A DNA stretch of 64,000 nucleotides from contig JAFSJX010000009.1 of NCBI GenBank assembly GCA_017449285.1, forward strand, positions 62,001 through 126,000. Reading direction: 5' to 3'. Both the position numbers and the translations under genes were made by a program. This DNA is from Treponema sp. Lineage in GTDB: Bacteria > Spirochaetota > Spirochaetia > Treponematales > Treponemataceae. The notes below the pieces were generated by a model. The model did no database searches. It saw only the letters and a program-made list of their open reading frames with translations, and was not told the DNA's origin. Numbering within the stretch: position 1 is the stretch's first letter; each line of letters starts with the position of its first letter. Below, piece by piece: positions 35,068 to 43,200 of the stretch.

Positions 35068-35466
35068 TTGAAACGTACTGCAATTTTTAGGTTCATTTTT
35101 TTTCTGTTGACCACGGTGTTTTGTTTTGCAAAATCTCCACCTGTTCCCGAATGGGTTTCAAATCATCGGATGGTCTATCCTGAATCCGAATATCTTGCGC
35201 AACGAGGAAGCGGCGAGACGGCTGAAAAAGCACAGACCGATGCGGCATCTGCACTCGCAAGGTATTTTCAGATGACTGTGAGTGCGAATCTTTCCACCAC
35301 GATGCAGTCAATTACAAGCGGGAAAAGCGAGCGTAGACATCGAAGCGTAGGCGGTAAGCCGAAGCGGAGAGCCGTAGCGAGCGCGGCACAGTTTGTGTCG
35401 CATATAAAACTAAGCAAAACAGGGGTGTCCATTAAGAATGTCCCTGAAAGAATAAAAGGAGAATAA
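35068..35466 (+). pseudogene. Truncated LPP20-like exported protein
   Basis: TTG 35068 with ACAAGGAGATTCT upstream starts MKRTAIFRFIFFLLTTVFCF, a signal peptide. Residues 23-88 (VPEWVSNHRMVYPESEYLAQ, TAEKAQTDAASALARYFQM) resemble the start of LPP20-type lipoproteins or enamelysin-like treponemal proteins that normally run for several hundred residues. At about residue 88 the sequence changes abruptly into an Arg/Lys/Ser-rich stretch encoded by a GC-rich repeat (35330-35392) and stops 25 codons later. I read this as a gene cut by a repeat-associated rearrangement. Whether a short product is made is unknown. Confidence 0.55.
35330..35392. repeat. GC-rich dispersed repeat copy inside the truncated LPP20-like gene
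   Basis: Arg-codon-rich sequence with repeating GAAGCG and CGTAG units (for example CGAAGCGTAGGCGGTAAGCC), of the same general style as the elements at 31572 and 37120. It lies exactly where homology to the LPP20-like family ends. Confidence 0.45.
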
Positions 35467-35470
35467 TTTT

Positions 35471-36649
35471 ATGGAAAACGAAAAAGAAGGTATGACAGTT
35501 TCTATAAATACAAAAGGTTGCAAAACAGAGTTCTCTCATGAATTTAAAGATTGTGAAAACGAAGCAAAAAACAAATCTCAATCAATTATTTCTGATGAGG
35601 ATAAACAAAACCCTAAATCGACTGGAAGTGATAGAACTTTTGGAGAATTCAAACTGAGTTTTTCTTATAACGCAATTGTGATTTCTATTATGGTATATTC
35701 TGGTATCATCGGAATCATAGGTTTGGTTATCGCGGGTGTTACCTTAAAGATATCCTCTCCAAAATCCATTTTGATTGCTACTTTTGCGATGTTATTTTTG
35801 ATTTTTGTTATGATAAGTTTTGTTATCAGTGCAAGAACTGTCAAACCGTTTGTAAAAATAGAATTCCTTAAAAGTTTGATAGAGAATATTTCTGGCAATA
35901 ATGATCTCATCAAAAAAATACTGCGACACATTGGTGGAGTTGTAAACATGAAATGCTTGAAAATATTGGAAGCTATTAAGGAATTATGTAAATCTACCGA
36001 GAATGACAAATTTTCGCTTATACTCGGCATAATTCAGTGTATTTTCGCTTCCATCGCCTGTATTCTCGCATGGTTTATCCCCAAGCGAATCATGTGGGAG
36101 CAAAACTATTCAACTTTGGGAAATGAGTACCGTACCTATGATTTTGCCGTGGCGATACAGAGCATAATTGAATTTTTCGTGATTACGTGCAAATCCGATG
36201 TTGAAAAAATTGCTTATGAATACAAAAAACGGTTTTTGAAAGATATGTACGGCGAAAGTTTTGCTGGGCTTGTCTCATTGGATGACGAAACAATTTTGGA
36301 AAAATTACGAAATGAAAAGTCACTGAAAATAGGAAATTGTGCTGTTGAAAAAACACTTCACTACAACAAGCGCATTCTGACACAATACTTTCATGAGTTG
36401 GCTTTATGTGCAAAATCTCCGTTTATAGGCAAGCGGCGGGTTCAAAAGGATTTTACGAGTAGCGAAGCGAAAATTATGAAAATTCTCTTTTTGATGAACA
36501 AAGCCGTCGATGACAGTGATTTGCTGTATAAAGACATATCCTGTGATTTTAGAATGCCAAGTCCAAATAGAGGAAAAGGTATGTACAAAGATTTGGCATA
36601 CTTGTATTCAATTTTAAAGCGGAGCAACCGATTTATGGATATAAAATAA
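35471..36649 (+). CDS. AT-rich hypothetical membrane protein, 392 residues
   Basis: Not recognised. ATG 35471 has AAAGGAGAATAATTTT upstream. Residues 1-60 are polar, followed by two membrane spans (VISIMVYSGIIGIIGLVIAG near 77 and IATFAMLFLIFVMISFVISA near 98), a helical region, a third hydrophobic stretch (LILGIIQCIFASIACILAWF near 185), and a charged C-terminal half. The gene is clearly more A+T-rich than its neighbours and lies between a truncated gene and a toxin-antitoxin-like locus, which suggests acquisition by transfer. No nuclease, ATPase or enzymatic motif is visible. Confidence 0.7.
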   Translation: MENEKEGMTVSINTKGCKTEFSHEFKDCENEAKNKSQSIISDEDKQNPKSTGSDRTFGEFKLSFSYNAIVISIMVYSGIIGIIGLVIAGVTLKISSPKSILIATFAMLFLIFVMISFVISARTVKPFVKIEFLKSLIENISGNNDLIKKILRHIGGVVNMKCLKILEAIKELCKSTENDKFSLILGIIQCIFASIACILAWFIPKRIMWEQNYSTLGNEYRTYDFAVAIQSIIEFFVITCKSDVEKIAYEYKKRFLKDMYGESFAGLVSLDDETILEKLRNEKSLKIGNCAVEKTLHYNKRILTQYFHELALCAKSPFIGKRRVQKDFTSSEAKIMKILFLMNKAVDDSDLLYKDISCDFRMPSPNRGKGMYKDLAYLYSILKRSNRFMDIK

Positions 36650-36780
36650 TCATTGATACTTTCTTGTCCCTTGGAAAAGGGCATGGGGCGGTGGTCGCCA
36701 AAAAAGGCTTTCTGAATTGGCTGTAAAAAGCAAATGATTGGACCAAGGTTATATCTAACCTGATAGGTAAAATCCTACGC

Positions 36781-36808
36781 TTGACTTTTGTGCATAATGT
36801 GCTATATT
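36781..36808 (+). promoter_or_regulatory. Promoter of putative antitoxin RNA
   Basis: TTGACT (36781-36786), 16-base spacer, TATATT (36803-36808). No open reading frame follows; a terminator appears about 90 bases downstream. Confidence 0.6.
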
Positions 36809-36814
36809 AAAAGC

Positions 36815-36903
36815 ATAAGGGAACACCGCACGAGTGGCTGTCTCCTTTTGGCTTTTGTGAAAAGTCTGCCAGAGTTTGGACGCTGAGGCAGGCTTTATTT
36901 TTT
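36815..36903 (+). ncRNA. Putative type I antitoxin RNA (convergent to toxin gene)
   Basis: About 90 bases from the predicted start near 36815 to the T-tract at 36898-36903. It contains no start codon with a ribosome binding site. Its 3' end overlaps the stop codon and terminator of the convergent toxin gene over about 40 bases. Its 5' end carries CATAAG (36814-36819), complementary to CTTATG, which includes the toxin start codon. It also carries GGCTGTCTCC (36836-36845), present in the same sense in the toxin mRNA 5' region (37031-37022, minus strand). The layout is like Fst/RNAII and TxpA/RatA loci. Confidence 0.5.
36861..36903. terminator. Shared bidirectional terminator of toxin and antitoxin RNAs
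   Basis: AAAGTCTGCC (36861-36870) pairs with GGCAGGCTTT (36887-36896) around a 16-base loop. The plus strand continues ATTTTTT; the minus strand ends in GACTTTTC. It works for both convergent transcripts. Confidence 0.7.
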
Positions 36904-36994
36904 AGCTTCTTCTGATTTGGTTGAAGAGAGCGAGTGCATTTACAATCAGATTCAGAATCGCAATGACGAGCATTGCAATATCATAATTCGTCAT
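36902..36994 (-). CDS. Putative type I toxin: 30-residue hydrophobic peptide
   Basis: ATG 36994 to TAA 36902. The peptide starts MTNYDIAMLVIAILNLIV, has one membrane-spanning hydrophobic segment (residues 6-24) and a basic polar tail NQIRRS. Length, the MT-x-Y start and charge layout resemble holin-like toxins and BsrG/TxpA/Fst-type peptides, which insert into the inner membrane and depolarise it. AGGAAA lies 11 bases upstream and can be hidden in a small hairpin (CCTAT/ATAGG, 37023-37019 with 37011-37007), as in regulated toxin mRNAs. It has its own strong promoter and a convergent small RNA. No database check was possible; a random short frame is the alternative, but the combination of signals argues against it. 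Confidence 0.6.
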   Translation of the reverse strand: MTNYDIAMLVIAILNLIVNALALFNQIRRS

Positions 36995-37057
36995 AAGCAC
37001 AGGTTTCCTATCAATAAAATAGGAGACAGCCTATCTGTACGGTATTCCAATAAGTTA

Positions 37058-37086
37058 ATTGTATAGTTATAATTTATGCTTGCCAA
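37058..37086 (-). promoter_or_regulatory. Promoter of putative toxin mRNA
   Basis: Minus strand TTGGCA (37086-37081), 17-base spacer, TACAAT (37063-37058). The transcript should start near 37051, giving an mRNA of about 190 bases to the shared terminator with a 57-base leader. Confidence 0.65.
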
Positions 37087-37114
37087 TATAGTAGTTTTTA
37101 TGCTTATAGTCTCT

Positions 37115-37215
37115 AGGCAAGGGATTGTAGGGGCGGCGTAGCCGTTGCGTAGGCAATGAAGCGAAAGCGGAACCCCGAAAAGCCCGACCCGCGCAAGCGG
37201 GATGCCCCCGAAAAA
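37115..37215. repeat. GC-rich dispersed repeat copy
   Basis: Contains GCGTAGGCAATGAAGCGAAA followed by GCGGAACC, matching the copy at 31572-31605, and a CCGCGCAAGCGG hairpin near 37190. No gene is seen in it. Confidence 0.55.
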
Positions 37216-37251
37216 TGAAACCCGCATTGTCACAAAAATAAAAATCTGTAG

Positions 37252-37398
37252 TATAATTAAAATATGGATATTTAGAAAATTCGCTTTTTATGTGTGGATG
37301 ACAATATCGAAGTTCCCCAGCATATGTTGTTACGATTTCAGCAACGGCATATTTCTTATACGGTCGTGGAAATGGCTGCTGATAAACTTTGCTTGTGA
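37252..37398 (+). pseudogene. Possible remnant frame with promoter (low confidence)
   Basis: TATAAT (37252-37257), six bases, then ATG 37264, but the fourth codon is TAG. Reading past it gives about 40 coherent residues (KIRFLCVDDNIEVPQHMLLR) before a TGA at 37396. The CVDDN string resembles the start of a receiver domain, but this is weak. It overlaps the end of the ATPase fragment on the other strand. Confidence 0.25.
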
Positions 37399-37664
37399 CT
37401 GCTTATGAGCCTGACAAAACGCAGTGGCGGATAAAATCCTTTTATCATTGTTTCGTAGGCATCTTCGGAAAGAAGGTTTTCTGCTTGCAGTTCTAAAAGA
37501 GAAAAAGGCATGAGTTTTAAAAAACTTGCTCTTCCAGCAAGAGAATCCGACATATTTTCGCGCAACTTAAATTGACTTGAACCAGTAAGGATAAATTTTC
37601 CCTGGTGCATAGGGGGCATCTTTTGCAATTCTTTGGGCAGACATACGGATTCCTCCTCATGCAC
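37356..37664 (-). pseudogene. Fragment of a DUF4143-type AAA ATPase
   Basis: Residues 22-75 (GKFILTGSSQFKLRENMSDS, LAGRASFLKLMPFSLLEL) match the middle of the large AAA_14/DUF4143 ATPase family, just after the Walker B strand, and GFYPPL near 76 is the start of the next conserved block. The Walker A part and everything after GFYPPL are missing or frameshifted. The N-terminus is also unlike the family. It is a decayed remnant. An intact but only distantly related ATPase lies directly downstream. Confidence 0.65.
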
Positions 37665-37690
37665 ATTTGAAACTTTTGGGTGGCTTCCGT

Positions 37691-39118
37691 TTAGTCAAAC
37701 AAATCTTCCATCCGCACTTGGTTCGAGACAACCCCCGAATGTTCATTTTCTTTCAGCCCGAATGTCGTGACAAGGGTAAGTTGCAGCGACTGTCGGCATT
37801 TTGTTTCCATTCTGAACGCTGTCATTTTGTTCCGCAGGTTCATTTCATACGCCTTGTCGATTTTGAATTCGCCCTCGCAGAATTTCATTTCGCACAGATT
37901 GATTGTGTTGTCGTTTCGCAGAAGAACCATGTCAATCTGTGCGCCCGGCTCATAATCCTCGCTTCGCCACGAAAAGGTTGAGGTCAAGACTCCGCTGATT
38001 CCAAGCGCATTTTTTATCTGCTCCTCGTGCAAGAGGCAAAGGAGTTCAAATGAATATCCTGCCCAAGAATAGAATTCCGGCTTTCCCTGAATGCTAGACC
38101 AGTATTGCAGGCTGTTGAAAGTTGATTTTTTGATGAACCTAAAATAAAACAGCGTGAAAAAATCAATCAGCTGGTAGATTCCTGCATTCTTGGCCTTTCC
38201 CCATGCGTAATATTTCCGAATGAATCCGCAGTTTTCGAGGTTTGAGAGGATTTTTGTCAGTTTGCTTCCCGACGGAATTTTTGTTTCCGCTGAAATTTCA
38301 TTTCTTGTGAGTCCGTAACCTTTTTTGCTCAGGGCGACCACGACTTTTAAATAGTCCTCCGATGATGAGAAAAGGGAAGCGTAAAGATTTGCAAATTCAT
38401 CATACAGCTCGCCATCGGGATTAAAAAGAAGGGCGTCGATGTTTTGTGCAAGGCTTCGTCCTTTTTGCAGGAGATTCAGATAATACGGAATTCCGCCCAA
38501 AATCATGTAACATTCTGCAATTTCATATTTTGAAAGGCCTGGAAGCCGATTTTCCAAAAAAGTTTCGGTTTCGTGCAGGGTAAATGGTTTCAGGTGGATT
38601 TTGCGTGTGATTCTGTTGTGAAGCCCGCCGTGGTTGTTGATGAGCTTGTCCATCATCCACGAAGTTGCAGAGCCACAGACGATAAGAACAATATCCTTGC
38701 GCGCGGAAGCCCAGCCGTTCCAGAAATGCTCTAGCGATGAGATAAAATCGGAACCAGGAGTGTCCATCCACGGAAGTTCGTCAAGGAAAATGATTTTGCG
38801 CTTGACTTCCAGAGATTCCAGATAGGAGATGAGCAGTTCAAAGGCTTCAAGCCATGAAGAAATCGTTTTTATTTTTTCAATGGACTCGCCACGATAACGA
38901 TTGAGGGCGTAGCCGAAGTTTTGCAGTTGCTCGGTTTTGCCGCTGTTCGCAAGTCCTGCGACTGAAAAAACGATTTTGCTTTCAAAGAATTCCCTTATGA
39001 GAAACGTTTTGCCGACACGCCTTCTGCCATAGACTGCAAGAAATTCAGATTGCCCAGAATTGCAGATTTGATTGAGTAATTTCTGTTCTCTGATTCTTCC
39101 GTTGATACAAGCACTCAT
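37691..39118 (-). CDS. AAA ATPase with C-terminal DUF234 / nuclease-like domain
   Basis: 475 residues. Residues 15-230 are an ATPase_2-type P-loop domain with Walker A GRRRVGKT (near 32-39), Walker B KIIFLDELPW (near 116) and sensor VLIVCGSATSWM (near 149). A winged-helix region follows (GLTRNEISAETKIPSGSKLTKIL near 270). The C-terminal 120 residues fit DUF234, with a PD-(D/E)xK nuclease-like core GAQIDMVLLRNDNTINLCEMKF (Asp about 403, Glu-x-Lys about 418). The family is abundant in anaerobes and archaea and of unknown function, possibly mobile. I choose ATG 39118, six bases after TATACT; the earlier ATG 39124 abuts the -10 box. Confidence 0.88.
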   Translation of the reverse strand: MSACINGRIREQKLLNQICNSGQSEFLAVYGRRRVGKTFLIREFFESKIVFSVAGLANSGKTEQLQNFGYALNRYRGESIEKIKTISSWLEAFELLISYLESLEVKRKIIFLDELPWMDTPGSDFISSLEHFWNGWASARKDIVLIVCGSATSWMMDKLINNHGGLHNRITRKIHLKPFTLHETETFLENRLPGLSKYEIAECYMILGGIPYYLNLLQKGRSLAQNIDALLFNPDGELYDEFANLYASLFSSSEDYLKVVVALSKKGYGLTRNEISAETKIPSGSKLTKILSNLENCGFIRKYYAWGKAKNAGIYQLIDFFTLFYFRFIKKSTFNSLQYWSSIQGKPEFYSWAGYSFELLCLLHEEQIKNALGISGVLTSTFSWRSEDYEPGAQIDMVLLRNDNTINLCEMKFCEGEFKIDKAYEMNLRNKMTAFRMETKCRQSLQLTLVTTFGLKENEHSGVVSNQVRMEDLFD

Positions 39119-39124
39119 AGCCAT

Positions 39125-39153
39125 AGTATAATGGTAAATGCATATTTTGGCAA
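39125..39153 (-). promoter_or_regulatory. Promoter of the DUF234 ATPase gene, predicted leaderless
   Basis: Minus strand TTGCCA (39153-39148), 17-base spacer, TATACT (39130-39125), then six bases to ATG 39118. No Shine-Dalgarno site. Confidence 0.7.
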
Positions 39154-39214
39154 TATTATGATATAGATTCTGCCAAAATATGTAAATTTTCAGCACTTTT
39201 GGCAGAATTACACC

Positions 39215-39955
39215 CTACCGTACCTCGATTGCGCCCAGCACCTTGCCGATTGAGTCGTGAATCACTAAATTCGCGCTGGCATCTGCCTGAGTTTCGCTCT
39301 TGTTAATCAGCACAAGATGGTCGCCACGGAAGTAGCGGATAAGCCCCGCCGCCGGGTAGACGATGAGCGACGTGCCGCCGATAATCAGCATGTCGGCTTC
39401 GCTGATTGCCTTGACTGCGCCGTTGATTACATTGTCGTCCAATCCCTCTTCGTACAGGACAACATCGGGTTTTACAATCGCATGGTCTTCGGGACAGCGC
39501 GGAATGCCGTCGGGTGCATCCTTGCTGGCGGCGATAAAGTCAATGTCGTAGAATTTGCCGCATTTGGTGCAGAAATTGCGCAGCGTGCTTCCGTGCAGTT
39601 CGTACACTTTTTTGCTTCCCGCCGCCTGATGCAATCCGTCTATGTTCTGGGTGACTACCGCGCTCAGTTTTCCCGCCTGTTCCAGTTCGGCAAGTTTCAG
39701 GTGGGCGGCATTGGGCTTTACGCCGGTGATAATCAGCTTTTCGCGGTAGAAGCGGTAGAATTCGGCGGGATTTGCGTCAAAGAAACTGCGGCTGATGATG
39801 GTCTCCGGCGGATATTTCCATTTCTGCTGGTACAAGCCGTCCACACTGCGGAAGTCCGGAATGCCGCTCTCTGTGGAAACTCCTGCGCCGCCAAAAAATA
39901 CGATTCGCTTGCTCTGGTCAACCATTTTCTGCAATTCTGCAATTTTTTCGTCCAT
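39215..39955 (-). CDS. Sirtuin (NAD-dependent protein deacylase)
   Basis: Removes acyl groups from lysines using NAD+. 246 residues, start ATG 39955 with AAAGGAGACGGTT upstream (longer frame adds 10 residues). Motifs: FFGGAGVSTESGIPDFRS (near 21-38), TQNIDGLHQAAGS (near 102), catalytic His in YELHGS (near 120), and NAD-binding GGTSLIVYPAAGLI (near 190). The zinc site is unusual: CTKC (near 128-131) is normal, but the second pair reads RCPEDHA, so the fourth Cys is replaced. Aspartate or the following His may complete the site. It may be a CobB-like regulator of acetylated enzymes such as acyl-CoA synthetases, one of which is encoded 6 kb away. Confidence 0.93.
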   Translation of the reverse strand: MDEKIAELQKMVDQSKRIVFFGGAGVSTESGIPDFRSVDGLYQQKWKYPPETIISRSFFDANPAEFYRFYREKLIITGVKPNAAHLKLAELEQAGKLSAVVTQNIDGLHQAAGSKKVYELHGSTLRNFCTKCGKFYDIDFIAASKDAPDGIPRCPEDHAIVKPDVVLYEEGLDDNVINGAVKAISEADMLIIGGTSLIVYPAAGLIRYFRGDHLVLINKSETQADASANLVIHDSIGKVLGAIEVR

Positions 39956-40136
39956 AACCGTCTCCTTTGTATGCCTATATGTCATTGTTTTTGAATATTT
40001 TTCTATTATTATATAGCGAAATTTGAAAATTTGGTAGTCTGTTTCTGTTGACGCGTGATTTTTTCCTTTGTCCGCTATCGAAATACGTGAATTCTGCCGA
40101 AAATGAATTGGGAAAGTTTAAATATTTATTATGAAT

Positions 40137-40165
40137 TTGACAAGGTTTTTATTTAAAGGTAGAAT
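40137..40165 (+). promoter_or_regulatory. Promoter of the 2,006-residue surface protein gene
   Basis: Perfect TTGACA (40137-40142), 17-base spacer, TAGAAT (40160-40165), about 40 bases before the start codon. Confidence 0.7.
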
Positions 40166-40212
40166 TAAACCATTAAATTTAAGCCAAGTTTAAAAGTCAA
40201 GGAAGTAGCACT

Positions 40213-43200
40213 ATGAAGAAAATCGTAGCTGTGGTGTCCGTGTGTCTGTTTTTTTCGACCTTTCTTTTTGCTCATGGAAAGGGAGATGTTGCAGAACGTT
40301 CAGTTAATCAAGATGAAAGCTGGCGCGAAACATTTGATTTAACTGACAAAAAAGAAGGAAAATATAATATTCTCGTGCGTGCCGTTGACCAAGGCGGGAA
40401 TGAGTCTTTAGGTGGTCCGTTTAATATTTGGATTGACCCGGAGTCTGATTTGCCTATCATAGGCATTACAAACCCGTCTATGAATATGCGCATTCCGGGC
40501 AACTTGAACATTGTTGGTACGTGTGTTGACGATGATGCGGTCGCCAAAGTTGAGTTGATTTTTGACGGCGATGTGGAACACGTTGCTCAGGCGCAGGGTA
40601 CGGAATTCTGGTCATACTATCTTGATACGAACGAATTGGAAGAAGGCTTGCATACAATAGAAGTCTTTGGTACAGATATTAACGGCTTGCGGGGTCATTC
40701 GGTAACAGTGCAGTGGCATCTCGACCGCCGTCAGCCAGTTACACAGATAACGAATTATGGTCTTGGTACGCTTGTCTCTGGCAAAATCAATTTAAAGGGT
40801 ACGGTATACGACGGAAACGGCATAAAGTCACTTTCGTATTCAACGGATAACGGTACGACTTTTAAAGGAACAAAACTTGAATTCGATAAAAAGACGGGAG
40901 AAACGACATTCAGCGTTCCTATTGATACGCGCGAATTAAAGGACGGCCCGACGGTCTGCTGGTTCAAAGCGACGGACTTAATGGGGTCGGTCGGTGTGTA
41001 TTCATTCCTGTATTTTATCGACAACACGCCTCCTGACGTAAAAATCGTATCTCCTGAGCGCAACGAGGTTTGCAGCGGAAAATTTGGCATTGTCGGTTTT
41101 GCAAAGGACGTTATGGGAATTCAAAAACTCACTTGGACGCTTGAAGAAGAGACGGGCGAATTTGAGCTTATTCCCGGAAACCCGTATTGGTACAAAGATA
41201 TAAACACGATTGGCTTGCTGACCAAAAAAGGTAAGCCCGCTACGTCAATTGACTTTTCGGTAACGGCGACAGACATTGCGGGTAATGTGGTTACGGCACG
41301 AAGAACGATTCCGCTTGACCAAGAATTGGATAAGCCGACTTTGACGATTGAATATCCTCCGAACGGCGGCATGATTGACGGAAATGCGGATTCGTTGTTT
41401 GTGCGGGGCATTGCTTTTGATGATGACGGCATTGCGACGGTCACTTACCGCATGGATAGTGGCAATGAATATACGATAGAATCTCAGGGTGTATTTTATG
41501 GTGCGCTGACCGAAGGACTTGATTTGGACGGTGGCTCTCATACGCTGACTGCTTTTGCAACTGACCGATACGGTGTGCGTGGAGACAAAGTGAGCATTGC
41601 GTTCAGCATAAAGGGAAAGGCTCCTGTTATCGGGGGGGCAAAACTAAAAACGGCAACAGACACGATGGATGTCGTTCCTGGTATGATGGTGAATCCCGAG
41701 AGTGATGCTGTCCTTGTTTCTGACATAACATCTGAATGTGGTATTACATCAGCCTCGTACGAAATGCGTTGGGGACAGGACGGTATTCTTCCGGGAGATA
41801 TTCCTGTGCCGAAAAGCGGTGCAAAATCAATGCAGGCTGTTATTCCTCTGGATTCTGCGCCGTGGGGATTAGTCCGCATTACGATTTCCGTAACGGATAT
41901 TTTTGACCGCACGATAGAACAAACTTCTGTGCTGAACATAAAAGATTTGACCCGCATTGAATCTCCTTCGCCGCAGGTGCTTTTTTCCGACAGTTGCGTA
42001 AGTGAATCGGGCGATATTACGCTTGACCCTGATTTTCCTGTGACGGGTTATTTTAGCGGCGGAAACGCAAAGTCTGTTCAGTTTGTGCCAAAGACAAAAT
42101 TTGCCACGGTGTCATTGAGCGGCAATACGATTATTCTTCGTGGAACGGGCGAGCAGGGAAACTCTGATCCAGTAAAAGTGAGGGTTACCACAACGCAAGG
42201 TCTGACCTACGACAGCCGCGACTTGATTTTCCATTCTGATCATCCTGCGCCAGTTGTTAAAATCAATGGGGCGGATTACACACATCCGTATGACGGCAAT
42301 AACACGATTCATCTGGAAGGTATGGTCACTTCGGAATCTCCGATTTCTCGCTTTGGTTATCGAATTCTTTCGGCAAACGCGAATGTGACCAGCGATATTG
42401 TGATGGGCGTGGATGCATTGCCTGTTTCGTATGCGAATTTTACTGCGGTAAAATACAGCAAAGACGGTCATTTTTCTGTTGACATAGACCCGTACAACTT
42501 CTTGCGCGGTATGTACGTTATCGAAGTGGTGGCAGAAAACGGAAAGCAGGCTGCGGATGCGGTGTTTGTGCGAAAGATTCCTCCGCTACCAGCCCGTTCT
42601 ATTGATGGGTCAAAAGAGGCGGTGGCAAATCCTCCGGTGGTCACTTGGTTTGACAGCGTGGACGTATATTATGTGACGACTTATCAGGGAAATCTTAATG
42701 AGCCTGTTTGCCAGCGATTTGCCCGTGATGATATGAAACCTGGTGTAAATTATCTGACCGTAGGCGGAAACTACGATGCCAAAAAAACATATTCCTCTTC
42801 TCTGACTGTTCGCAAGGAAGACGGCGTAAAGGTTGCGTTTAAGTCCGTTGGCGAAGTTTCGTATTCCAGCGGCATGACATTTATAATTCCCCGTGGCGCA
42901 AAAGGAAGGGATGCGCCCAAGCTGGTTGCGGTAATTCGTTCTGAAGACCCTGTAAAGGCAGTTTCCTATGAGATTTCGGGCGAGGAAGCACCAGGCGGCG
43001 ATGTAAGACAGGCAGGAAAAGCTTTGGACATTGATGCTGTTGATACAAATATGTACGAGGCTGTTATTCCGCTGGAAAATCTTCCCGCCCGACTGACCAA
43101 AGTGAAGGTCATTGCTGATACGGAAAAAGGTTCTGGTTCTTACGAAGGTACGATTCTGGTGGTCAGACAGTATGATGCGAGCATGATTGACAACGCCCGC

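Noticed and set aside
37264-37398. Receiver-domain-like start (CVDDN) as a functional gene
   Set aside because: A TAG at the fourth codon and a TGA 40 codons later leave no usable product; the similarity is too short to trust.
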